A DNA stretch of 50,403 nucleotides from an uncultured Pelagibacteraceae bacterium (GTDB taxonomy: Bacteria > Pseudomonadota > Alphaproteobacteria > Pelagibacterales > AG-422-B15), in assembly GCA_902518415.1 (NCBI GenBank), contig CABYGA010000006.1, positions 1-50,403 of the forward strand, written 5' to 3'. The notes beneath the pieces are model-generated. The model made no database searches and was not told the DNA's origin. It saw only the letters and a list, made by a program, of their open reading frames with translations. The position numbers and the translations under genes were made by a program. Positions 1-8,819 of the stretch are shown piece after piece. Position 1 is the stretch's first letter. Every line of letters starts with the position of its first letter.

Positions 1-2159
1 AAAGTTGCAATATCAGTATCACCACTATTGTGGTCTTGAACCGTATAATTGAAGCTGTCAGTTGCAGTAACTCCATTACTTAAACTGGTCGATCCGCTTT
101 GATCAGCAGCATAAGTATATGATCCATCAGCATTCACTGTCATGGTTCCATATGTGGTAGTGAATGCTTGACCAATAGTCTTTGCGGTTCCAGCGCCTTC
201 ACTTGCTCCAGTTCGGATTGCTGTAATCGTAAACGATCCCGATACATCATCAGCATCTGGGTCTGTATCATCGTGATCAAGTTCTTGAGTGTCTGATGTA
301 CTTCGTGAAATAGTATTATTTGCATTTACGGCATCTGTATCATTGACTGCTGTAATATCATCATTGACACCCGTTATTGTGATAACGAGTTCACCAGTAT
401 CAGCATTTTTATCATCATCATCTTTTACGGTGTAAGTAAATGTATCTGTAACAGTATCGCCTGGGTCAAGAGCATCGGCCGCTGCTTGGTTAGCAACGTA
501 CTCATAACTTCCATCTGCAGCGATTGTCAATTGACCATATGTGCCTGTTAATGCAGCTCCAACTGTTCCAGCCGAACCACTTCCAGACTCAGTACCAGTT
601 CTAATACCTGTTATTGCTAAACTTTCACTATCAAAGCTACTGTTATCATCATCATTACTTATAACGCCCGATGCTTCATTGACGGTGAGAGTTGCATCTT
701 CATCGACGCCGCCTGTATCATCTACAGCCTGTGGTCCAATTCCTGTAACAGTTATCGTTAAAGTAGCTGTGTCCGTAGTTCCTGCTCCATCACTAACTGT
801 ATATGTAAAGGTATCTGTTGCTGTGGCGCCAGCAGCAAGGCCGTCCGCCCCACTTTGATTGGCAACGTAAGTATAAGTACCATTAGAAGCTAAGGTAAGT
901 GCACCATATGTGCCATTTTTTGCTTGTCCTACAGTTCCACCAGAAATTGCAGAAACTGTTAAACTTGCATCAGCATCAGCATCGGTATCGTTTGATAAAA
1001 CACCGCTACTTACCTGGTCAACATCAAGTGTTGCATCCTCGTTAACAGCACCAGTATCATTAACGCCAACCGGATCATCATCTACTCCTGTAATGGTGAT
1101 TGTTAATGTTCCCGTGTCTGTACTTGCATCGTCATCATCTGCCACAGTATAAGTAAAGACATCTGTTACACTGTCTCCAGCATCTAAGGCTTCAGCAGCT
1201 GCAGTATTAGCAACATATGAATAACTTCCATCAGCATTCAATGTTAAAACACCGTAAGTACCGGTTAAGGCTTGTCCTACTGTGCCAGAGGTTCCTGTAC
1301 CGTCGGACGAGATAGCAGTTACATCCAGACTCTCTGTATCACCACTTGTATCGTTTGCGGTGACACCTGCACCTGCGTTTTTAGATAGCGTAGCATTTTC
1401 GTCAACTGCACCCGTATCATTCGCTGCTACTGGCCCAACTCCTGTAACTGTAATTGCAAGTTCAGCTGTATCTGTATCGCCACCACTGTGATCTCTGACT
1501 GTGTAGGTAAAGTAATCAATAGCCGTCGCACCATGCGCTAAACCATCTGCACCACTTGTTGTCGCCGCATAACTATATCTTCCATCTGATTGAACTGTCA
1601 GCACACCATACGTTCCCGTCAATGCCTGTCCAACCGTACCACTTGTTCCACTTGCACTTTCTCTGCCTGTTCGAATTGCTGTTATGGTGAAGCTTCCGGA
1701 TGCATCATCGGCATCAGCGTCGGTATCATCATGGTCCAATTCTTGAGAGTCTGAAGTGCTTCGACTAATTGTTGCATCTTCATTTACGGCATCTGTATCA
1801 TTCACGGCTGTTATTGGATCGTTAACTCCTGTGATAGTAATCGTGAGCGTTGCGGTATCTGTATCGGTTCCATCGGATACGGTGTATGTAAATGTGTCCG
1901 TCACCGTATCACCAGGATCAAGAGGGTCTGCAGCATCTCTATTTGCGGTATACGTGTAGCTCCCATTTGCATTCATTGTTAGCTGTCCATATGTGCCATT
2001 TAGAGCTGATCCAAGAGATCCTCCTGATATTGCACTTACAGTGAGTGAATCTCCGTCGGCATCTGTATCATTTGACAAGACGCCACTACCTGAACTTACT
2101 GAAACGCTCGCATCTTCATTAACTGCGCCGGTATCATTATTACCAACGGGGTCATTGTT
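1..2159 (-). repeat. Tandem cadherin/VCBS-like repeat array inside the adhesin
   Basis: At least six repeat units lie in tandem, beginning near 2159, 1824, 1438, 1080, 738 and 364 and read leftwards; the last is cut by the window edge. Units are about 112 to 129 residues. Each opens with a NDTGAVNEDA-like block, has a NGTYGxLTxNxDGSYTY core and ends with TDTFTYTVxDxxxTDTATLTITITG. Asp-rich loops suggest calcium binding. Units 2 and 6 share a long insertion (SRSTSDxQELDHDDTDxDADD) absent from units 1, 3, 4 and 5, which points to higher-order duplication. Confidence 0.9.
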
Positions 2160-3422
2160 TGAAACTGGAGCTCTGGTAATGATACGAACGAAGTCACCCT
2201 TTAAACCATTTTTAGTACCAATTTGAATGGTCTTGTTACTGTTTGATATCGCAAACCAGTCACCATTTCCACTTTGTCCTGGAGCATTGTCATTCTTATA
2301 TTCTAAATCCCTCATCCCAATTTTATCTGAACTCGATGTTGGATATGTAGCACCTGATTTTGAAATCCCTGTCATTGCAATGGTATTTAGTGGATTTGTA
2401 AAAATACCAAGAATTTCATTATCAAAAGTTACTTGACCCACTCTACTCCCCTGTCTTCTCGAGTTGCTATTTGTTTCATCGTTTGAAAAAAGTAAATAAA
2501 CATGAACTGGATTGCTTGCACTTGGTGTAAATGAACTAGCTCCAGCAGAAACATCAAAATTTAATGTGCCTGTACCACTAGTAACGCTGGCTCTTTCCTG
2601 AGATAATACAAATCGATCTGAACTTGGATCCTGTTGTCCATCACGGTTAGTGCTATCACCCGTCCAACGTGCCTCATAGTTTGTCGCATCATGAATAGCC
2701 ACTACACTTGAATTAATTGAATCTACTCCGTATGCATCAAGTGCATAATCATAATCTGCAACTGTAATATTTTTTGTCTCGATGATACCTGTATGTTTCT
2801 CCAAATCCCAGTCGCCACCTTTACCGGTAACATCATCTGATGCCGCTACATCAGCATCCGTAATTTCTGCAATTTGTTTGATTAATATTTCACCACTTTG
2901 ATCTGCGGCTACGTTACAACCATAAAATAAAATATCTCCATTTTCTGAGAGACTGGTGCCAATCTCTTGAAGAATATTTTCATAGGCACTCAGTGTGTCA
3001 CTGTTCAATACAGCTGTACCGAATGCAATCTGTCCTACACTTCCGTGACCTATGACGTGCACCGCATCTATTTTTTCTTGAGATGATAAAATATTTTGCA
3101 TGATAACAAAACCATCTTGATCACTTTGTATGACATGTACTTCAGTATTTTTATCGAAACTATTAATCAGAGTTTCAATATCTTCAACTGTACTATCGAT
3201 AAATACAATCTGTCTTGATTTTGCATTTTGAGCTGATGCATCTAAATTTACAAAAGGTAACTTTGTGTCTTTATCAACTTTGAAGTGATCTGCTTTAGAT
3301 GTCTTATCATTATCTGTTTTTTGAAACTGAGCTAAATCATCAACCGCATCAATTGCAGTTGCTACTGCAGCACCGTCCAGCATAAGACGGGGTTCCAAGG
3401 CCTGAATAAGTTTATTGCTCAT
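1..3422 (-). CDS. Giant type I-secreted adhesin, LEPRxLL / DUF4347 / VCBS-cadherin-like repeats (partial)
   Basis: The minus-strand frame stays open from an ATG at 3422 to the left edge: 1140 codons without a stop, with the C-terminus outside the window. Residues 9-16 (LEPRLMLD) match the LEPRxLL motif near the N-terminus of many type I-secreted adhesins. Residues about 70-215 match DUF4347, with VIGHGSVG (123-130), YGCN (167-170) and a GGDWDLE block near 202-208. A beta-rich stretch I do not recognise follows (about 230-420), then tandem Asp/Thr-rich repeats. No Sec signal peptide is visible, as expected for type I export; the RTX or secretion signal would lie in the missing C-terminus. It is divergent from a TolC-like gene, its plausible export partner. 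The surface-adhesin role is inferred from the domain architecture. Confidence 0.88.
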   Translation of the reverse strand, partial: MSNKLIQALEPRLMLDGAAVATAIDAVDDLAQFQKTDNDKTSKADHFKVDKDTKLPFVNLDASAQNAKSRQIVFIDSTVEDIETLINSFDKNTEVHVIQSDQDGFVIMQNILSSQEKIDAVHVIGHGSVGQIAFGTAVLNSDTLSAYENILQEIGTSLSENGDILFYGCNVAADQSGEILIKQIAEITDADVAASDDVTGKGGDWDLEKHTGIIETKNITVADYDYALDAYGVDSINSSVVAIHDATNYEARWTGDSTNRDGQQDPSSDRFVLSQERASVTSGTGTLNFDVSAGASSFTPSASNPVHVYLLFSNDETNSNSRRQGSRVGQVTFDNEILGIFTNPLNTIAMTGISKSGATYPTSSSDKIGMRDLEYKNDNAPGQSGNGDWFAISNSNKTIQIGTKNGLKGDFVRIITRAPVSNNDPVGNNDTGAVNEDASVSVSSGSGVLSNDTDADGDSLTVSAISGGSLGSALNGTYGQLTMNANGSYTYTANRDAADPLDPGDTVTDTFTYTVSDGTDTDTATLTITITGVNDPITAVNDTDAVNEDATISRSTSDSQELDHDDTDADADDASGSFTITAIRTGRESASGTSGTVGQALTGTYGVLTVQSDGRYSYAATTSGADGLAHGATAIDYFTYTVRDHSGGDTDTAELAITVTGVGPVAANDTGAVDENATLSKNAGAGVTANDTSGDTESLDVTAISSDGTGTSGTVGQALTGTYGVLTLNADGSYSYVANTAAAEALDAGDSVTDVFTYTVADDDDASTDTGTLTITITGVDDDPVGVNDTGAVNEDATLDVDQVSSGVLSNDTDADADASLTVSAISGGTVGQAKNGTYGALTLASNGTYTYVANQSGADGLAAGATATDTFTYTVSDGAGTTDTATLTITVTGIGPQAVDDTGGVDEDATLTVNEASGVISNDDDNSSFDSESLAITGIRTGTESGSGSAGTVGAALTGTYGQLTIAADGSYEYVANQAAADALDPGDTVTDTFTYTVKDDDDKNADTGELVITITGVNDDITAVNDTDAVNANNTISRSTSDTQELDHDDTDPDADDVSGSFTITAIRTGASEGAGTAKTIGQAFTTTYGTMTVNADGSYTYAADQSGSTSLSNGVTATDSFNYTVQDHNSGDTDIAT

Positions 3423-3518
3423 TTATATATATAATTTTTCGCACTAGATTGATTATTGGCATTTAGCCTTTTCTTTATACATGACTAAAATTCTAAAGGT
3501 ACTCTCAAGAGACTAAAT

Positions 3519-3533
3519 AACCCATTTTGGGCA
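3519..3533. promoter_or_regulatory. Palindromic operator candidate between the adhesin and TolC-like genes
   Basis: The sequence AACCCATTTTGGGCA contains the inverted repeat CCCA-TTT-TGGG. It matches 14 of 15 bases of the reverse complement of 7415-7429, which lies just upstream of the putative regulator gene. It sits immediately upstream of the candidate -35 box of the TolC-like gene. Its function as an operator is inference from the repetition and placement. Confidence 0.55.
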
Positions 3534-3540
3534 AATTTTT

Positions 3541-3569
3541 TTTAGAGTTTTAAGCCATTTGTCTATATT
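3541..3569 (+). promoter_or_regulatory. Candidate promoter of the TolC-like gene
   Basis: TTTAGA at 3541-3546 and TATATT at 3564-3569 are separated by 17 bases, a sigma-70-like arrangement about 40 bases upstream of the ATG at 3609. In AT-rich DNA such matches occur often by chance, so this is tentative. Its position directly after the palindrome at 3519-3533 is what makes it worth listing. Confidence 0.35.
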
Positions 3570-3608
3570 CCCTTCTCATAACAGCTAATAAACAGATACC
3601 CTTAATTG

Positions 3609-6341
3609 ATGAGAATAATTAGTACAAAAATAATTATATTTTTCCTATTCATCGCACTCAGCGCCTGCGCTCGAACACCAAATGTTATCGATGCAGAAAA
3701 ATTAAATGTAAGTGTTCAAGAGGATTTATCTTTGCTTGCAGTGGAGGCGCCTCTAGAAAACATAGACCTTCACACTGCAATAGCTATTGGCATTAAAAAT
3801 AACCGTGACTTAAGAATAAGTGTAATGGAGTCTGCGCTAGCTCAAAGACAAAGTGATCTTCAACGATTTGATATGCTACCTGATATTGCACTCAATGCTG
3901 GTTACTCTGAGTTCACTGAATTGCAGCCATCAACAAGTGTTGGCATTAACTATGATAGTGAGGCTGCACCAGATCTTGATGGTACACAATCCTATACTGT
4001 TTCTCGCGATAGAGGCTTGAAAAATAGAAATATTGAATTCACATGGAATGCGCTTGACTTTGGCTTATCTTACATACGGGCAGGTCAACAAGCAGATCGT
4101 TATTTAATTGCTAAAGAACTTGAGCGAAAGGCAACTCAGAATATTACACGAGATATCATTCGTGCTTACTGGAAAGCGCAAGCGTCAGAAAACCTGTTAA
4201 AAAAATTAAATCCACTTCTAGAAAGAGTTGAAACAGCTCTTGCTGACTCAAAGTACATTGAGGAATTACTCATATCTGAGCCCATGGACTCATTGCTTTA
4301 TCAAAAGGAATTACTTGATGTACAAAGAACATTGCAAACTCAGGAGCGTGCACTAATAAATTCTAAAAATGAGCTCTCAATACTCATGGGTTTGCTGCCT
4401 GGACAAAACTATACTCTATCTAATGAAAATGCTTACCTAACAAATGTAAATATGAAGATTGAAACTATGGAGGAAATAGCTCTCGTTTCAAGGCCTGAAT
4501 TAATGGAAAGTCGTTATCAAAAAAGAATCACCAGCAAGGATACGAGAGCTGCTATCCTAGGCCTTATTCCTAGTATAAACTTGAATGCTACATATGGTTA
4601 TTCAAGTAATCAATATTTGTTAAACCAGGACACAACAGAATACGGAGCGTCAATTGGAGCTAATCTTTTTAACGTATTTTCTTTAGGTGCCGTAAGAAAA
4701 TCGTCAGAAGCAAGTAAAGATTTAATTGCAGAACGTCATCTTGCAATAGCCATGACAGTATTGTCTCAAGTACACCTCTCAAATATGAATTATGCCCTGG
4801 CCATTGAAGAATATGATACCGCACAAAGATATTTAGATGTTGCACAAAGGATTAGTAAACAAGTTCAAAATGCCCAAAAAGTTTCAAGATTTGGTGAACT
4901 TGAAGTTATTCGAGAAGAAGCGAGTTTACTCGTTGCGGAACTCAGACGAGATCTAGCATTCTCTGAAATGCAGCACAGTATCGGTCAAATCTATGCATCA
5001 ATAGGAAAAGATATTCTTCCTGATAATCATCAAAATTTATCGATTGAGGATGTAAGCAAAAATATTGAAACCAATCTTTCCGAGTGGGGAGAAGTTTACC
5101 AAGCAGCCGTAAATCTTCCTATCAGCGAGCAAGGTCCCATGCTTCTGATTATAAATGATCCAATCAATACACAGCAAACGAGTAATAAATTTCGAATTTC
5201 AGAAAATACTTTCAATATCAGTGGGCCAGGTAAATTACGTTTTCAAGCTACGCAAGAAGATGGAACTCCTCTACCCAGATGGCTTGCTTTTTTAACTTCT
5301 GATTTATCGTTTGTGGGCAATCCACCAAGTGATGTGTCAGGAATTAAGTTAAAAGTTTCAGTTGCAAATGCTCTTGTTTCAGTTGAAGACAATTTTACAC
5401 TTCAATTTATGGATGAGGGTGAATTTCTTGCCCAAGAAGGTGAAGGTGCAAGACAAAAACTTATCCAATTGGGTCTGGATAAAAGAGAAGCGAACAGCAT
5501 CACAACAGATGACGAAATTCCTGAGATTACAGAAATTATTGATGAGCCAAATATTGATTTAGATGAATACACAGTTTCAAATGAAATGGTTATTAATGAT
5601 GCTGAGAGTCTTAATGAATTATTAGACTCTGTTGATAATACTCTTCAAAAAGCTCAAAATATACTTGATGATACTTCGGTTGAAAATGAAGAAGCCATTA
5701 CAGATATTGATATAATAGAAAATCAAGTGAGTGAACCAATCATACTTAATGATGAGGCGTCAGTTGACAATAGTGAAGAAACGTTAGATTTAGTTAGCGT
5801 TTTACCAAAAAAGAAAATCTTAAATACGGTTGATGAGAATAGTCTTGTAGAAGAAGCCACTGCAGCAAGAGAATTGCTAACAGAACTAAACAATACTGCT
5901 GAATTAGAAAATAAATTAGCTGAAGAAGCATCTCAAGCGTTAGAAGATTTAACTCAACTCATTGAAGAGCCTGCGGAAGTAGTTTCAAATGCTTTTAGTG
6001 CCCAAGCAAGTGATGTTGAAGAAACTGAATTATCAATTGATACCAGCGATGCTGAATTTGTTTATATAAAAATTGGATCTTATACACGCGGTAATTCTGC
6101 ATTCAGTTTTATGAATTACATTTATGATGTAATGGGATTTGACAGCAGATTCCTTAAATATGATATCAATGTCGATAAATTAGATAAAAACGACTATTCC
6201 GTCATTGTAGGTCCGGTGCCAATGAATGAAGCAAAATCTATGCTGGAAGCCCTTGATACGCAATTGAGTGCTCAAAATAGTTCTTTAGTTGAAGCAGAAT
6301 TAGTCTGCAATGAAGAAATTATCCTAATGTGCTCAATTTAA
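3609..6341 (+). CDS. TolC-like outer-membrane lipoprotein with cadherin-like and SPOR-like C-terminal domains
   Basis: This is probably the outer-membrane channel of a type I secretion system. I start at the ATG at 3609, one codon after a TTG; no clear Shine-Dalgarno sequence is seen. A signal peptide ends in the lipobox LSAC with Cys20. Residues about 50-480 look like an outer membrane efflux protein with its two helical repeats. Residues about 525-602 resemble a dystroglycan-type cadherin/He_PIG domain (GTPLPRWLAF, then VSVEDNFTLQF). Residues about 603-810 are a very acidic, probably disordered or coiled linker. Residues about 815-890 resemble a SPOR peptidoglycan-binding domain (FVYIKIGSY ... 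DYSVIVGPV). TolC relatives usually have about 450-500 residues, so the extension is large. It faces the adhesin divergently and overlaps the next gene by 4 bases at the 3' end. The substrate is inferred. Confidence 0.85.
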   Translation: MRIISTKIIIFFLFIALSACARTPNVIDAEKLNVSVQEDLSLLAVEAPLENIDLHTAIAIGIKNNRDLRISVMESALAQRQSDLQRFDMLPDIALNAGYSEFTELQPSTSVGINYDSEAAPDLDGTQSYTVSRDRGLKNRNIEFTWNALDFGLSYIRAGQQADRYLIAKELERKATQNITRDIIRAYWKAQASENLLKKLNPLLERVETALADSKYIEELLISEPMDSLLYQKELLDVQRTLQTQERALINSKNELSILMGLLPGQNYTLSNENAYLTNVNMKIETMEEIALVSRPELMESRYQKRITSKDTRAAILGLIPSINLNATYGYSSNQYLLNQDTTEYGASIGANLFNVFSLGAVRKSSEASKDLIAERHLAIAMTVLSQVHLSNMNYALAIEEYDTAQRYLDVAQRISKQVQNAQKVSRFGELEVIREEASLLVAELRRDLAFSEMQHSIGQIYASIGKDILPDNHQNLSIEDVSKNIETNLSEWGEVYQAAVNLPISEQGPMLLIINDPINTQQTSNKFRISENTFNISGPGKLRFQATQEDGTPLPRWLAFLTSDLSFVGNPPSDVSGIKLKVSVANALVSVEDNFTLQFMDEGEFLAQEGEGARQKLIQLGLDKREANSITTDDEIPEITEIIDEPNIDLDEYTVSNEMVINDAESLNELLDSVDNTLQKAQNILDDTSVENEEAITDIDIIENQVSEPIILNDEASVDNSEETLDLVSVLPKKKILNTVDENSLVEEATAARELLTELNNTAELENKLAEEASQALEDLTQLIEEPAEVVSNAFSAQASDVEETELSIDTSDAEFVYIKIGSYTRGNSAFSFMNYIYDVMGFDSRFLKYDINVDKLDKNDYSVIVGPVPMNEAKSMLEALDTQLSAQNSSLVEAELVCNEEIILMCSI

Positions 6342-7402
6342 ATCTGAGCTAAATCTTCATAAATTCTAAAGTAAAAATTCATCATATCGCGTGTTGTAAT
6401 TACTTTATTCCTGATGAAAGCTGCTATTTCTCCATCTTTATGGGCGTAATTAGTTCTAAACAATTGACGTCCTTTTTTTTCAAAATGTCCTATCTTTATT
6501 AATTTATTACTACACCTCCTTACAGTTTCTCTAGGCATTTTAGATGCCTCTGCGATTGATGAAATATTGGTTGGTAAGAGATAATCATTTTCGTAAAGCT
6601 CAGAAATATTAGTGAAATTTAATATTCCTGTGCGTTTCCTAAAATAAATCGATGCAGACAAGACAACTCGATCATTGGGGCTTAAAAGGTGATCATTTCC
6701 TTCTAGTGTTAAAACTCTTACCCAGAAATGATACATAGGCAATCTAATTCGATTCCATACTTCAGGTTTTACCTTCTCTAAATTTATCGATGAGATTGGT
6801 TTTAAATTTAATTTTAGTTGATACTTTTCCTCGAGGTTAACAATAATATCATCGAATGTTTTCATAAGAGACTTCATAATTTTACTAAGAGAGTCAGTAA
6901 ATATATATTGAACATAAGCCTCCATGTTTACAAGATAACCATACTTTTTGTCTTTACTAATAAACCCAGCCTCTATCAACGAATTTATATATCGTCTTAT
7001 ATTTTCACGGGGTATAGAAAAAAATGCCTCAAGAACTTTAAGAGATATTCTTTTTCCAACAAAATTAGTAAATGGGGTAATAAAAAAATTATTATCTAAG
7101 AAATCATCAAGTTGCATTGCCTTAATTTGCTTTCTATATTCAGGAAAAAGAGTTTCATCTACATGTGCATTGGTAAGAGAATAAAGAATGATGAACGAAA
7201 GAACTCCGATAGACTCATCTTGGAGTCGTCTGTCTTTGGTTATCCAATTATTTGGGCTGTTTGCCCAATCAGGTTCTGTATGCAAAAATAAATTTTGATA
7301 CCGAGAAATATGAATTAAAAGCAACAATGCAAAGTTACCGTCTTCTAGATTGTTAATGAGATCAATAACTTTGTCTTTTTTTGCTTCTAAGTTTGGATCC
7401 AT
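6338..7402 (-). CDS. Putative transcriptional regulator with two winged-helix-like segments
   Basis: I do not recognise this 354-residue protein as a named family. Two segments about 160 residues apart look like related winged-helix/HTH units. Residues 117-158 contain SIPRENIRRYINSLIEAGFI followed by a KKYGYLV wing-like strand. Residues 277-318 contain KMPRETVRRCSNKLIKIGHF followed by GRQLFRT. The shared PRE-x-(I/V)-RR pattern is typical of a recognition-helix region. There is no signal peptide or transmembrane segment. The gene is convergent with the TolC-like gene and its stop overlaps that gene by 4 bases. A palindrome that also lies in the adhesin/TolC promoter region sits 13-27 bases upstream of its ATG, which suggests autoregulation. 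The DNA-binding role is inference from motif shape. Confidence 0.65.
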   Translation of the reverse strand: MDPNLEAKKDKVIDLINNLEDGNFALLLLIHISRYQNLFLHTEPDWANSPNNWITKDRRLQDESIGVLSFIILYSLTNAHVDETLFPEYRKQIKAMQLDDFLDNNFFITPFTNFVGKRISLKVLEAFFSIPRENIRRYINSLIEAGFISKDKKYGYLVNMEAYVQYIFTDSLSKIMKSLMKTFDDIIVNLEEKYQLKLNLKPISSINLEKVKPEVWNRIRLPMYHFWVRVLTLEGNDHLLSPNDRVVLSASIYFRKRTGILNFTNISELYENDYLLPTNISSIAEASKMPRETVRRCSNKLIKIGHFEKKGRQLFRTNYAHKDGEIAAFIRNKVITTRDMMNFYFRIYEDLAQI

Positions 7403-7414
7403 AATATGATAGTA

Positions 7415-7429
7415 TGCCCAAATTGGGTT
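7415..7429. promoter_or_regulatory. Palindromic operator candidate upstream of the putative regulator
   Basis: The sequence TGCCCAAATTGGGTT holds the odd-centred perfect palindrome CCCAA-A-TTGGG. Its reverse complement, AACCCAATTTGGGCA, differs at one base from 3519-3533. It lies between the regulator start at 7402 and the divergent glutamine synthetase-like gene at 7498, so it could act on either. Function is inferred. Confidence 0.55.
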
Positions 7430-7497
7430 TTATGTAACATAAATATAGATTATAATTCATTATTGAATTTAATATTTTGGAAGTCATAATTCTAATT

Positions 7498-8817
7498 ATG
7501 AAAAGCAGTTTAGCTAAAATCGCTCAACAAAAAAAAATCAAATACTTCTTAATCAGTTTTGTTGATTTGTTCGGAATACAACGTGCAAAATTAGTGCCAG
7601 CCCGCGCTATTTCTGAAATGCAAAAAACTGGCGCTGGATTTGGAGGTTTTGCAACTTACTTGGACCTTGATTTTGCAGCCCCCGATATGTTTGCTGTTCC
7701 AGACCCAGAAAGTCTCATACAATTACCATGGCAACCTGATGTTGGTTGGTTGGCCAGTGATCTGGTTATTAACAATGCGCCCATGGATCAATGCCCACGT
7801 GTTATTCTCAAAAAACAAATTAGCCAAATGACAGATCTCAATTTTAAAATGATGACGGGTGTAGAATGTGAATTTTTCATACTTAATGAAGCTGGAACTG
7901 AGGTTGCTGATTTAAGGGATGATGCTCAAAAACCTTGTTATGATGTGGCAGCATTGATGAGGCGCTATGATATTTTAAAGGAAATTTGTGACTCCATGAT
8001 CAAGCTTGGGTGGAAGCCCTATCAAAATGATCATGAGGATGCTAATGGGCAGTATGAAATGAATTGGGATTACACAGACTCACTTACGACTGCGGATCGA
8101 CACGTTTTTTTTAAATTTATGGTAAAATCTATTGCCGAGAAATACGGATTAAGAGCAACGTTTATGCCCAAGCCATTTGATGAATTAACGGGTAATGGTT
8201 GTCATGCACACGCATCTTTATGGGATTTTAAAAAGAAGAAAAATCATTTTCTTGATCAGGATAATGAGCTTGGCTTATCCAAAATGGGCTACCACTTTAT
8301 TGGTGGGATAATGAAGTCTGTAGACTCATTTTCAGCTTGGTTTAATCCATCATTAAATAGTTATGATCGTTTGAATGCGAGAACAACCAATTCAGGATCA
8401 ACGTATTCACCTACTGCTGTAACCTATTCAGGAAATAACCGGACTCATATGATCAGAATACCGGATGCAGGAAGGATTGAATTCAGACCCGCTGATGGTG
8501 CAGTTAATCCATATCTCTTGCAAGCTGGACTAATTGCTATGGGATTGGATGGAATAAAAAATAAAAGATATCCTGGAAAAAGAATAGATGTGAATATGTA
8601 TTCACAAGGACATAAGTTAAAGAGAATTAAAAAGCTACCTCACTCTCTTATAGAGTCACTTAATAAATTTAAAGCCAGTGAGGTTGTAAAAAAATCTATA
8701 GGTACAAAAGTTGTCTCTCAATACGTAAAACTTAAAAAAAGAGAAATTGCAGAACACAATAAAGTTAGTGATGAAAACAAAAAAGATTGGGAAAGAAAAA
8801 ATATTATTGATTGCTAA
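7498..8817 (+). CDS. glnT: Type III/GlnT-like glutamine synthetase family enzyme (GlnT/GmaS type)
   Basis: This ATP-dependent ligase joins glutamate to ammonia or a small amine. The opening (KYFLISFVDLFGIQRAKLVP) and length (439 residues from the ATG at 7498) match the GlnT/gamma-glutamylmethylamide synthetase branch rather than GlnA. Glutamine synthetase landmarks are present: GVECEFF (121-127), NGQYEMNW (183-190), NGCHAHASLW (233-242), an NNRTHMIRIP block and RIEFRPADGAVNPYL. A TTG at 7477 could extend the frame by seven codons but has no better support. No mgs/mgd methylamine genes adjoin it, so the substrate, ammonia or methylamine-like, stays open. A GlnA-type adenylylation tyrosine motif was not evident. 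Confidence 0.85.
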   Translation: MKSSLAKIAQQKKIKYFLISFVDLFGIQRAKLVPARAISEMQKTGAGFGGFATYLDLDFAAPDMFAVPDPESLIQLPWQPDVGWLASDLVINNAPMDQCPRVILKKQISQMTDLNFKMMTGVECEFFILNEAGTEVADLRDDAQKPCYDVAALMRRYDILKEICDSMIKLGWKPYQNDHEDANGQYEMNWDYTDSLTTADRHVFFKFMVKSIAEKYGLRATFMPKPFDELTGNGCHAHASLWDFKKKKNHFLDQDNELGLSKMGYHFIGGIMKSVDSFSAWFNPSLNSYDRLNARTTNSGSTYSPTAVTYSGNNRTHMIRIPDAGRIEFRPADGAVNPYLLQAGLIAMGLDGIKNKRYPGKRIDVNMYSQGHKLKRIKKLPHSLIESLNKFKASEVVKKSIGTKVVSQYVKLKKREIAEHNKVSDENKKDWERKNIIDC

Positions 8818-8819
8818 AA

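Noticed and set aside
1..2159. Regularly spaced repeats as a possible CRISPR array
   Set aside because: The repeat period is about 335-390 bases with imperfect repeats in a continuous coding frame, unlike short identical CRISPR repeats with unique spacers.
541..2436. A series of plus-strand open frames rich in Val, Ser, Thr and Pro
   Set aside because: They are antisense to the adhesin repeats and are low-complexity products of the repeated Asp/Thr codons; the minus-strand frame is continuous and matches known domains.
5362..5562. Small open frame inside the TolC-like gene
   Set aside because: It is a frame shadow within the clearly coding cadherin-like and acidic region, without a ribosome-binding site or recognisable domain.
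7248..7270. Inverted repeat TTGGGC ... GCCCAA
   Set aside because: It lies inside the putative regulator's coding region, has a different spacing from the two intergenic palindromes and no T-run, so it was not called as an operator or terminator.
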